A DNA stretch of 46,186 nucleotides from a virus, in IMG/VR virus record IMGVR_UViG_3300019889_000003, positions 1 through 46,186 of that record. One strand, 5' to 3'. Numbering within the stretch: the stretch's first letter is position 1; the number at the start of each line of letters is the position of its first letter. Shown in pieces: positions 13,150 through 21,077 of this stretch. The position numbers were made by a program, and so were the translations under genes. The notes beneath the pieces were generated by a model. The model saw only the letters and a program-made list of their open reading frames with translations, had not been told where the DNA came from and searched no databases.

Positions 13150-15362
13150 GCACATCTCCAGTAACGTCTGAGGCCGAAGAGCAAGAGCCAGAAGAGGCCG
13201 AGGAAGGCTCTACGCTCGATAAGGACGTAGACCTCCAGCGCGAAATCCTGATGAAGATCAGCACCAAGAACCAGACCGGCAAGGTAAACCGGATGGCTGA
13301 GGTGCAGAATGCTCGTGATCAGAGACTCTATTTCCGTGGCATTCAGCAGTTCTATTGGTCAGAGGACAGGGAAGACGTAATCTTCGAGTCGGACGACGAC
13401 TCACCGTATGACCGTACGTTCAACGTGTTTCAGGGCTACGGCAAGATGTTCCAGGCTACATTCATGGGCGCCAAGCCTAAGGTTAGGGCTGAAGCGGATA
13501 ACCCATTTGATTCTGCAGCGATCCGCAACACGTCCAAGGCCAACACCTACGAGCGTGTCTATAGTAAGTTCAATGACACAGCAACACAGCAGTTAGAGGT
13601 TTCTCGCCTGTTCTGGACGGATGGCAGGATTGTTACCCGCACGTCGCAGCGCAACGGTAAAGAGATCACCGAGTTCTGGGGTGTGCTTGAGTCTCGCGTG
13701 CCGGTGAACGCGAAGGTAGACATTGAAGTTCCTCTCAAGCATTGCCCATTAATTGAGCTCGAAGACGAGTATCCGATTGTCCAGTTGAAAAAGGACTATC
13801 CCGATGCTCGCAAGAAGATCAACAGCGGCAACGGCGACAGCTATGACCGCAACGCACGGAATGCTGTAAAGCGGCAGGCTGGTAGCGACACAAGCATCTC
13901 AGTAACGAATGGTGAGGATGCTTACGGACTTGCCACGAAGACCTGGAGCTACATGCGGCCAGAGTTCTTTGAAGAGTTTCAGGAAGCTAGCCGCGTGCAG
14001 CTAGAAGAGGCTTTCCCAAAAGGGTTATGTGTCGTCCACAACGGGGACGTATACCTGGAAAGCTACGAAGTTGACGTAGATACATGCCTGGATGTGCTCC
14101 ATGCGCTCCCGGGTGATGGACAGAGCCGAGGCAGCATTGGACAGCCCATGATGGCGCTGCAGGATTCAGCCAACACTGGGCAGAACCTGATTGAAGAGAT
14201 GTTTGATCACGGTATCCCTACCACGTATTACGACGCGCGGACGGATATCGACGGACTGAACAAGCAGCGAGAGATGCCGGGCGCTAGCCGCAAGGCGCAA
14301 GGACTCGCCAGCCAACCACTTTCTGCAGCCTTCTTTCAGACTGCAATGGTTACCCCTCCCGCTTCGCTGATGGAGTATGTGGAGAACCTGAAGGGACCGC
14401 AATCGCAGTTTGTCACTGCCATGCAGCCAGCACTCAATGGTGCAGAGATGGCAGACCAGAAGACAGCCTCTGGTTATGCTCAGGCCCGCTCGATGGCTCT
14501 GGGGCAGATGGCTATTGTATGGAAGCCGTTCACGGCATGGTTTACGCGTGAGATGACCAGAGCGGTAAAGATGGCCTCGGCACGTCCTGACAACATCTCT
14601 ACGACGCTGCCGGCAGTTCGCAAGGGTGGCAAGCCGGAGACGGTACAGATTATGCCTGGCGAGTTGCAAGGGCTTTCATTTACCAACGAATCAGACGAGA
14701 ACTTCCCGCAGACGTGGACGGAGAAGTCAAACAAGTTCATGCAGCTGCTTCAGATGGGAGGAGACGTAGCCGACTGGGTTCTGCAAGAGGAGCCTGACAA
14801 CCTCTATCTGGCTAAGCAGTTCTTTGGCCTGGAAGAGCTTGTTATTCCCGGCGAAGATCTGCGCAACAACGTCCTGGCAGACATTGCGAGCATGGAGAAC
14901 GAGCAGGCTACACCTGATCCAAATCAGATGCCACAACAGCCATTGCCTGGCGTTGGACAGCCTCCGGTTCAGGTTCCTCTCATCTCCAGCGTGACGATCG
15001 ATACCGAATATCTCGAGGATAAGGACTTCGAGATCGGCTGGAAGACAGTAAAGCACTGGGTGCAGTCGCCAGCAGGTCAGGATGCCAAGACATCGAAGCC
15101 AGAATGGTTTGAGAACGTCCGCCTTTATGGTCTGCAGTACAAGCAGGCTATGCAGGCAGCGCAACAGGCAGCAGCAGCTTCCCAACAGCCTCCACCTGAG
15201 CCACCTAAAGGACCGGGCGAGACGATTGGATACAAAGATCTCCCAGTTGCAGGAAAGATTCAGCTTGCAGCTAAGGCTGGGATTCAGTTGACGCCAGAAG
15301 ATGTTCAGGCACAGACAGCACAGGACGCCGCAGCGAAAGCGGCTCCCATAGGAGTGCAGTAA
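13146..15362 (+). CDS. portal protein, P22 type
   Basis: 738 aa from GTG 13146. An acidic N-terminus is followed by a portal core (NARDQRLYFRGIQQFYW, DDSPYDRTFNVFQGYGKM, PKVRAEADNPFDS). A Gln/Ala/Pro-rich C-terminal region beyond about 620 could correspond to the P22 barrel. It forms the 12-subunit ring for DNA packaging and head-tail joining. Size, order (after terL, before scaffold) and the P22-like pattern support the call. The C-terminus lies against a small conserved gene at 15363. Confidence 0.85.
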   Translation: MSTSPVTSEAEEQEPEEAEEGSTLDKDVDLQREILMKISTKNQTGKVNRMAEVQNARDQRLYFRGIQQFYWSEDREDVIFESDDDSPYDRTFNVFQGYGKMFQATFMGAKPKVRAEADNPFDSAAIRNTSKANTYERVYSKFNDTATQQLEVSRLFWTDGRIVTRTSQRNGKEITEFWGVLESRVPVNAKVDIEVPLKHCPLIELEDEYPIVQLKKDYPDARKKINSGNGDSYDRNARNAVKRQAGSDTSISVTNGEDAYGLATKTWSYMRPEFFEEFQEASRVQLEEAFPKGLCVVHNGDVYLESYEVDVDTCLDVLHALPGDGQSRGSIGQPMMALQDSANTGQNLIEEMFDHGIPTTYYDARTDIDGLNKQREMPGASRKAQGLASQPLSAAFFQTAMVTPPASLMEYVENLKGPQSQFVTAMQPALNGAEMADQKTASGYAQARSMALGQMAIVWKPFTAWFTREMTRAVKMASARPDNISTTLPAVRKGGKPETVQIMPGELQGLSFTNESDENFPQTWTEKSNKFMQLLQMGGDVADWVLQEEPDNLYLAKQFFGLEELVIPGEDLRNNVLADIASMENEQATPDPNQMPQQPLPGVGQPPVQVPLISSVTIDTEYLEDKDFEIGWKTVKHWVQSPAGQDAKTSKPEWFENVRLYGLQYKQAMQAAQQAAAASQQPPPEPPKGPGETIGYKDLPVAGKIQLAAKAGIQLTPEDVQAQTAQDAAAKAAPIGVQ

Positions 15363-15656
15363 ATGAATGCAAGTATGGAAATGCCCAGGTACGTGTCTCA
15401 TAAAAAAGTATGGGCGCTACAGATAGCCTCGATTAACGAAATTAGCGTGATAGGGGAGAGCGAAGAGGGGATTAGTGGGCATACTGAGTTATTGCTAACC
15501 CTTGTCGATAATCGCTACGCTCCTATCCAAAAAGATTGCTCAGATCGTCCTCAGCCCTCTGCTGGATGGTATTACGTCGTATATCCGGACGGATACTTCT
15601 CCTTCTCCCCCGCAGATGCATTTGAAGGCGGATATACGCTGGTTGGAGGTCGATAG
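15363..15656 (+). CDS. conserved small phage protein
   Basis: 97 aa from ATG 15363; ATG 15375 is possible. MPRYVSHKKVWALQIASI and the ending GWYYVVYPDGYFSFSPADAFEGGYT match a small protein family that is widespread in phages and has no known function in my memory. It lies between portal and scaffold. Confidence 0.75.
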   Translation: MNASMEMPRYVSHKKVWALQIASINEISVIGESEEGISGHTELLLTLVDNRYAPIQKDCSDRPQPSAGWYYVVYPDGYFSFSPADAFEGGYTLVGGR

Positions 15657-16927
15657 TGTTTGAAGAGACGGTAGTAGACACTCCGGCAGTCGATGAGACC
15701 CCGGTAGATGATTCCTCAGTTGACGAAGCGCCTATTGAAGACGCTCCAGAGGCCGAAGACGCGTCCGATGAATCCGATGGTATAGACGACGCGGAGTCCG
15801 AGGAAGAGGCCCCAGAGGAAGAGGCAGCCGCCGAGGAAGTCCCTGCTGATGGCCGCAAGATGCCCGATGCGCTCAAGAAGGCTATTGCTGGCCTGAAGGC
15901 TACTAGCCCAGAGGTTGCCAAGCAGATCAAAGGGCTCTATTACGCCAACGAGGAGTTCCAGAAAGCCTTCCCGACGCCTGCTGATGCTATTACTGCCAAG
16001 ACGATCATTGAAGAGATAGGCGGACCTGAAGGTGTTCAGGAAATTCAGGCAGAGCGCGAAGAGTGGCGACAGATTGATACCGACTTTGCTGAAGGCAAGA
16101 AGGAGTTCGTTACTTCTATAGCCGAGGGGAACCCTGAAGGCTTCCTTAGGACCGCACCACATGTAATCAACGAATTTGCGCAGCGTGCACCAGATCAATA
16201 TCAGTATTACGCGAACAATGTGGCGCTGAATACGCTGAATAATGCTGGCCTTTCGATCGACAACCTTGCTTCTGCCTATCATCGGTACGCTGACAACCCA
16301 CAAGCTCAGGCAATCATTGCTGAGATCCATAACTCTCTTGTTGGCCTGAAGGAAAAGGCGACTCAGTTCGAGCAGAAGCGCATGGATCCACGCGAAGAGC
16401 AGTTGAAACAGCGCGAGACGGCGTTTGAACAGTCCCGTAGAGCTGACTTTGAAGGCCGCGTAGCTAATGATGCAGAGACTTACCTGTCAAGCAAGATGCA
16501 GCCCGAGATTGACCGCGTTGTTGGTGGTCGCAAGGTGGATCCTGAAGCCATGAAGGGCTATCAGTCGATGGTCAAGGCTGAAGTTGAGAAGCGTTTAGGC
16601 GCTATTCCGGGATTCGCTGACAAGTTGGAAGCTCACTACCGCACCGGCGACTCCAAGAAGTCTCTGGATTACATTCAGGCGCAATACAACCGCATTCTTC
16701 CGGTAGCGGCTAAGGTAATTGAGCCTTTCCTGCGAAATATTGCGCCGGCAAAGGCTGCTCCTGCGGCTAAGACTGCTGCGACAGGTAAGGCCGGCGCTCC
16801 TGGTGAAATCACACTCAAGGAAATGCCTGATCATTCCCAGATTGACTTCAACCAGTGCACGGTGGCTGATGTAATGTCCGGTCATTGCGTACTGAAGAAC
16901 GGCAAGAAAGCTTCAGGCTGGATTTAA
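15656..16927 (+). CDS. scaffolding protein (inferred)
   Basis: 423 aa from GTG 15656, overlapping the previous stop by one base. The first 65 residues are extremely acidic. The rest is helical with a coiled coil (LKEKATQFEQKRMDPREEQLKQRETAFEQ) and an Ala/Lys-rich region before a short C-terminal tail. This composition and the place before the capsid gene fit a scaffolding protein that guides capsid assembly and then leaves. Confidence 0.75.
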   Translation: MFEETVVDTPAVDETPVDDSSVDEAPIEDAPEAEDASDESDGIDDAESEEEAPEEEAAAEEVPADGRKMPDALKKAIAGLKATSPEVAKQIKGLYYANEEFQKAFPTPADAITAKTIIEEIGGPEGVQEIQAEREEWRQIDTDFAEGKKEFVTSIAEGNPEGFLRTAPHVINEFAQRAPDQYQYYANNVALNTLNNAGLSIDNLASAYHRYADNPQAQAIIAEIHNSLVGLKEKATQFEQKRMDPREEQLKQRETAFEQSRRADFEGRVANDAETYLSSKMQPEIDRVVGGRKVDPEAMKGYQSMVKAEVEKRLGAIPGFADKLEAHYRTGDSKKSLDYIQAQYNRILPVAAKVIEPFLRNIAPAKAAPAAKTAATGKAGAPGEITLKEMPDHSQIDFNQCTVADVMSGHCVLKNGKKASGWI

Positions 16928-17398
16928 ATGGGATTCGTTTACCTGATCGGATCTGAGAAGTTCGGTTGGTACAAAATGGGTAAGGCAAAATCCCATGATG
17001 TCCGGATAGATCAACTGGGAATACTCCTCCCCTTCAAGGTTGAGGTGTTTGCAATCTGGGAATCACTAGATCACTCAAACCTTGAGCGGCAAGCGCATCG
17101 TATACACGACAAGAATCGCATCAACGGTGAATGGTTCAGCTTCTCTCTAAAGGAAAGATCGGACGTTATCCGCAGGCTATCAAGCTGGGATTCAACCTTG
17201 ATATTTCCCACGGATGGAAGTAGCTCTAAACCTATTCGCTCTAGCAACGTAGAAAAGGACTCAATCCAGCCATCTGTCAAGAAGCAGATGAAGCAGGCAT
17301 ACGTTGACAAGTTTCTAAAGGAACGCGGTCTAGCAGAAACAATGGAAAACATAAAGCTAGCATTCGCGGAGCGATTCAAGGTAACACCCAAAGTTTAG
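16928..17398 (+). CDS. GIY-YIG/T5orf172-like endonuclease
   Basis: 156 aa from ATG 16928. FVYLIGSEKFGWYKMGKAK, LERQAHRIHDKNRINGEWFSF fits the T5orf172 branch of GIY-YIG nucleases. The C-terminal 60 residues are basic and likely contact DNA. Its place between scaffold and capsid genes, followed by a 197-bp non-coding stretch, suggests a mobile free-standing endonuclease inserted in the head operon. Confidence 0.75.
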   Translation: MGFVYLIGSEKFGWYKMGKAKSHDVRIDQLGILLPFKVEVFAIWESLDHSNLERQAHRIHDKNRINGEWFSFSLKERSDVIRRLSSWDSTLIFPTDGSSSKPIRSSNVEKDSIQPSVKKQMKQAYVDKFLKERGLAETMENIKLAFAERFKVTPKV

Positions 17399-17595
17399 CC
17401 AGACAACAACAGTGATTTCCGGTTAGCGTGCGCCGGTCCGCAAGGAAAAGTCACGTCAATCACTGGAGTAATCCGGCAACGCACCACCCTGCAACAAATC
17501 AACAAACAATCCGCTGCGAAGACTCCACACAGCAATAGCGCGAGCTGTCCTTCGGGAAAAAGCGTTGGTCCGCAAGCACCCCAAAGGTACTTGTT
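17399..17595 (+). other. non-coding capsid leader
   Basis: No gene fits in these 197 bases. AGTGATT (17411-17417) pairs with AATCACT (17458-17464), and the stretch near 17548 can form a small TTCG hairpin. GGTCCGCAAG occurs twice (near 17435 and 17569). It may be an mRNA leader of the capsid gene or a remnant of the nuclease insertion. Confidence 0.45.
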
Positions 17596-18870
17596 ATGCC
17601 TGCTTCAAACACTTCTAACGTTATCGGCCTTCAGAAAGAGAAGGTCCTCAGCAATCTCCCTAAGTTGTTCCTCATGGGTGAGGACAAAACGATCACCCTG
17701 ATTATGAGGAATGGTGGGCTTGGCTCGGTTCCAGTGTCCAAGCGTTCTCTGCGCATCCCGCTCCAGGTTGCTCCTGGTGGCAAGGGGCGCCTCGCAAACT
17801 TCGATGGCGGTACTCTCGGTCGCGGTGGTTCGATCAACACCGTCCCCGGATTTGTATCCACGAAGGGCATTCTATGGGCTCTCGAGTCCACGACCGAAGC
17901 TTACTGGGGTACCAACTCCGGCGAGAAGGCGATTGCTTCACTGACCGCCCTTGAGCAGGCGCAGCAGATGGAGAACTTCAAGCAGTTTCTTGATGCTCTC
18001 TTCTTCTCTCCCTCCGGCACTCTCGGCGTGATCTCGGTCATCGCCAGCCCGGTCATCACCGTCGCCAACGCCAACAACTTCTACATCGGGCAGGATGTTC
18101 TCTTCTATCCCTCGCTTGGTGGCGCAGTTCGTTCGGCCACTCCTTCTACCGTTGCCGCAGTCGATGCGAACAACAAGCAGATCACCCTTGCCGCTGCTGC
18201 TCCGGCAGGTACGGCAGTTGGTGACCTGATCATGGTGGACGGTTCGCCGGGTACTGCTGGCTCCTCGCTGTCTTCGCTGTACGACTATCACGTCTCTGCG
18301 AATACCGGCACGGTGCTTACCCTCAACCGCGCTACCTATCCTGGACAGCTCAACATCTCGGCAGTTGCCGCAGGTGGAGCTCTAACCCCGGTCATGGTTC
18401 GCACCATCCTCCAGCTGTCGATTCGCAAGATCGGCACCAACAACACCAAGCTGCTGAATTCCCTCAAGTTCATTGTGGGCGTTGAGCAGGCTGCGGCATG
18501 GGAAGCGGCGGGAACCACGATCTCTCAGATCTTCCGTCCGCAGAGCGGCCAGGGCCTCAAGACCTTCGATGGTCTGCCGCCTACCACTCCCGACACGATG
18601 GCAGGACGTGAGCTCATTACACAGCTGCACGGCGATCCGACCCGCGTTGATTCCATGCTCATCAAGAACTGGGGCATGGCAACAACCAAGGAGCTCGGAC
18701 CGTACTCGCCTCCCGGATCCTCGCAGACTGTCTTCCCGGTCATCTCGACCACGGACGGTTCGGTTGTGGCTTCTAACCTCAAGTACTGGGCAATTGAAGC
18801 AGACGTGTTCTGCATCAACCCGGCACAAGAATCTGCCATTACCGGCCTGACCATCCCCGCAGGACTCTAA
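17596..18870 (+). CDS. major capsid protein
   Basis: 424 aa from ATG 17596, with AAAGG upstream. The N-arm (VIGLQKEKVLSNLPKLFLMGE) and long beta-rich body, with a domain at about 140-260 carrying ITVANANNFYIGQDVLFYPS and TAVGDLIMVDGS strands, fit a HK97-fold capsid protein. Position after the scaffold and a strong terminator right behind it support very high expression. The N-arm is partly copied in the small protein at 12214-12501. Confidence 0.85.
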   Translation: MPASNTSNVIGLQKEKVLSNLPKLFLMGEDKTITLIMRNGGLGSVPVSKRSLRIPLQVAPGGKGRLANFDGGTLGRGGSINTVPGFVSTKGILWALESTTEAYWGTNSGEKAIASLTALEQAQQMENFKQFLDALFFSPSGTLGVISVIASPVITVANANNFYIGQDVLFYPSLGGAVRSATPSTVAAVDANNKQITLAAAAPAGTAVGDLIMVDGSPGTAGSSLSSLYDYHVSANTGTVLTLNRATYPGQLNISAVAAGGALTPVMVRTILQLSIRKIGTNNTKLLNSLKFIVGVEQAAAWEAAGTTISQIFRPQSGQGLKTFDGLPPTTPDTMAGRELITQLHGDPTRVDSMLIKNWGMATTKELGPYSPPGSSQTVFPVISTTDGSVVASNLKYWAIEADVFCINPAQESAITGLTIPAGL

Positions 18871-18879
18871 TAAAACAAA

Positions 18880-18912
18880 GGGGTTAGCTGACGAGTTAGC
18901 CCCTTACTTTTT
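18880..18912 (+). terminator. terminator after the capsid gene
   Basis: GGGGTTAGC (18880-18888) pairs with GTTAGCCCC (18895-18903), with two G-U pairs and a 6-nt loop, followed by TTACTTTTT. Located 10 bp past the capsid stop, it probably boosts capsid mRNA relative to tail genes. Confidence 0.8.
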
Positions 18913-18944
18913 ACCTAAAGCTTTCCTAAAAAGGATTGATGCAA

Positions 18945-19565
18945 ATGCGTCTTCGTGACGGAAAATCCACCCCGGAATATATCGATAACATTCTCGGCAC
19001 GTTCGGACAGAACCCCTTCAATGAGCCGATGTATCGCCTGATCTGGTCAGAGCGAAAGACCATCTGGTTCGCAGGCGAAGAGGTTCCGGAATACACATAT
19101 CTCGATCCATGCTGGATTCTCGAAACATGGCTATCGGCAGAAAAGGCCGCAGGACCCCGCTCTCACTGGAGCGAAATCATTGAACAACTCAACGGCGAGT
19201 ACCCCAGCCGTGGACTCTACTTCTTCTCCATGAACTTCCCGAATGACTGGACGCCCTCGGAAGAGAACATCCGCATCCTGTCTAAAGGCATTGAAGCTTC
19301 GAAACATCTTCCCATCGAACAGCGTGCCGCGGCGATCCGCGAAAACCTTGAAGAGGTAGCACGGATTAAGCGTGAGGAAGTAGCTAACTCCATCGTAGAG
19401 TCCTTCGACTCTGCGGCAATGGGACGCATACAGCAGGGAGCAAGCGGCCCTAAGAACAACTTCCGCACCCCCGAAGACTTTGAGCGCGATCAAGAACGTC
19501 TTGGCCGCATTTCGCACAAGGATTATTCACGACTGCCGAAGTCGGGCGGAAAGCTTATCAATTAA
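18945..19565 (+). CDS. hypothetical virion-operon protein
   Basis: 206 aa from ATG 18945, about nine bases after AAGGA; ATG 18939 is too close. Contains LRDGKSTPEYIDNILGTFGQNPFNEPMYRLIW and a charged helical C-terminus. Lying between capsid and connector genes, it is probably a structural or assembly protein. Family not recognised. Confidence 0.65.
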   Translation: MRLRDGKSTPEYIDNILGTFGQNPFNEPMYRLIWSERKTIWFAGEEVPEYTYLDPCWILETWLSAEKAAGPRSHWSEIIEQLNGEYPSRGLYFFSMNFPNDWTPSEENIRILSKGIEASKHLPIEQRAAAIRENLEEVARIKREEVANSIVESFDSAAMGRIQQGASGPKNNFRTPEDFERDQERLGRISHKDYSRLPKSGGKLIN

Positions 19566-19574
19566 GGAGTAGTC

Positions 19575-20270
19575 ATGTCCGTTGTCATCTCGCACGAAGC
19601 GATGCAGGCTCAGAGGCTGGTCAACCAGGGAAACGTAAAGTATGACCGTATCGATCCGCGCACGCTTACAGGAGAGCCGCACTACATCTTCAACATCTAC
19701 TCGAGTGAAGCGACTATCAACCTCGGCACGTGTGGTCTCTGGTATATCCCCTCTTGCCCAGAAGGTGATGCTTACGTTAGGGCTCCGCAGGCTATTCCGG
19801 GAACGTACGAGGAGATTTACCCCCACTTCACTGATGGCGCGGAGTATCGCTCGCGGGCAGTACCTGGATCCGATATTGTTGCTGCGATCCTTGGCGAGAA
19901 CAGGCCCCTTGAGAACCTGATCCGCTTGGGAATCTTCGCCTCGCAAAACGAGACTCCGACAAAGCAGGAGCTTTCGGAGGCTAAGAGGAATCTTATCCCT
20001 TACCTCGAGAAACTTCTCACACAGGCAGATAAGTTCTACGCGTCTCCTCGCCCCGAAGAGCGCGAGAGCGTTTACGACGACAAATATTTCCGTGCAGCAA
20101 GATTCCTGAAGGCAAAGAAGCCGTGGTTGAGCGAGGCTGCAGAGATGACTGTCTGCCCGTTCTGCTCGTCGCCTGTTCGTCCTGAGGCTCCGAAGTGCGG
20201 TTCCTGCCACGAGATTATTAACATGGTCGCATACGAGGCCCTCAAGCAGAAGATCTCGGGAGCCAAGTAA
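19575..20270 (+). CDS. hypothetical virion-operon protein with C-terminal zinc ribbon
   Basis: 231 aa from ATG 19575, with AAGGAG upstream. The N-terminal part is beta-rich. The C-terminal 50 residues have a zinc ribbon (CPFCSSPVRPEAPKCGSC). A zinc ribbon on a head/tail protein is uncommon. Structural role inferred from position only. Confidence 0.65.
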   Translation: MSVVISHEAMQAQRLVNQGNVKYDRIDPRTLTGEPHYIFNIYSSEATINLGTCGLWYIPSCPEGDAYVRAPQAIPGTYEEIYPHFTDGAEYRSRAVPGSDIVAAILGENRPLENLIRLGIFASQNETPTKQELSEAKRNLIPYLEKLLTQADKFYASPRPEERESVYDDKYFRAARFLKAKKPWLSEAAEMTVCPFCSSPVRPEAPKCGSCHEIINMVAYEALKQKISGAK

Positions 20271-21077
20271 ATGCCTCTCGTCGATGCTGGTCCGGGTAGC
20301 GCTATCTTTTGGAACACAGAAGATATCCTCAACTTTGCTCGCGTCCTCTTGAACGATGCGCAAGGTGGGCTATCGGGCCAGATCTTGGCTGATTCGGAAC
20401 CCTACACGTGGATCCTGCTTAATCTCTGCTATGACAACCTTGCAGACCAGCTCGAGGACACCAACGTAGAGTCTTCGGCCTATGCTGAAGCTGTTCTTAC
20501 GCTTCCGGTAAGCTCTGGCTCTACTGACCCAAATGCTACCTGCAGGCTTGGGTATGACGGATTTCAGGACTCTAACGGCAATACGTTCGAATCCCCTACG
20601 CTTCCTCCGGACTTACTCGAGCCTCTTACGATCTGGCAGCGCCCCAACGGGATCAACTTCCCATTCCAGATCATGTCTCAGAAGCTTGGCGGCATGGAGG
20701 CTGGCTTCACTTACGGCGCTCAGCAGTGGTACCAGCGGTGGGAGTTTCGGCAGAACAGCGTTTACTTCCTCGGCAGCACGTTTACGCAGCAGGATATTCG
20801 CTTCCGCTACATCCCTTCGATTCCATTGCTAATTCAGCCAACGGGCGAACAGCCGCCACCGGTTATCTGGTTTGCACGTGCAGGAAAGTTGCTGGCCTAC
20901 ATGATCGCCGCAGAGTTTGCTGCTATTCGTGGAGCGGCCAATACGCCTTACCTGCAGGGCGAGAGAGACAAGTACATCCAGATCATCGCCAACAAGTCAG
21001 CAAAGAGAGCGAACCAGACCCAGACACGCCGGCAGGGCTACGGGTTCAGACGTGGACGGAGATCGCCTTGGGTGTAA
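20271..21077 (+). CDS. head-tail connector / tail accessory protein (inferred)
   Basis: 268 aa from ATG 20271. It starts with a helical part (NTEDILNFARVLLNDA, PYTWILLNLCYDNLADQLE), then beta-rich sequence (FRYIPSIPLLIQP), then a helical basic C-terminus ending in RRGRRSPWV. This layout and its place behind the portal/capsid set resemble the P22 gp4-type adaptor or DUF-type connector of short-tailed phages. Overlaps the next gene by 10 bp. Confidence 0.6.
   Translation: MPLVDAGPGSAIFWNTEDILNFARVLLNDAQGGLSGQILADSEPYTWILLNLCYDNLADQLEDTNVESSAYAEAVLTLPVSSGSTDPNATCRLGYDGFQDSNGNTFESPTLPPDLLEPLTIWQRPNGINFPFQIMSQKLGGMEAGFTYGAQQWYQRWEFRQNSVYFLGSTFTQQDIRFRYIPSIPLLIQPTGEQPPPVIWFARAGKLLAYMIAAEFAAIRGAANTPYLQGERDKYIQIIANKSAKRANQTQTRRQGYGFRRGRRSPWV

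Noticed and set aside
14727-15401. 224-aa minus-strand frame antisense to the portal gene
   Set aside because: Cys/Leu/Arg-heavy shadow composition, no ribosome-binding site, and the opposite frame is clearly portal.
20726-21067. Long N-terminal extension of the large tail protein
   Set aside because: It overlaps the connector gene for 340 bp, reads as low-quality protein, and TTG 21068 has a proper ribosome-binding site.
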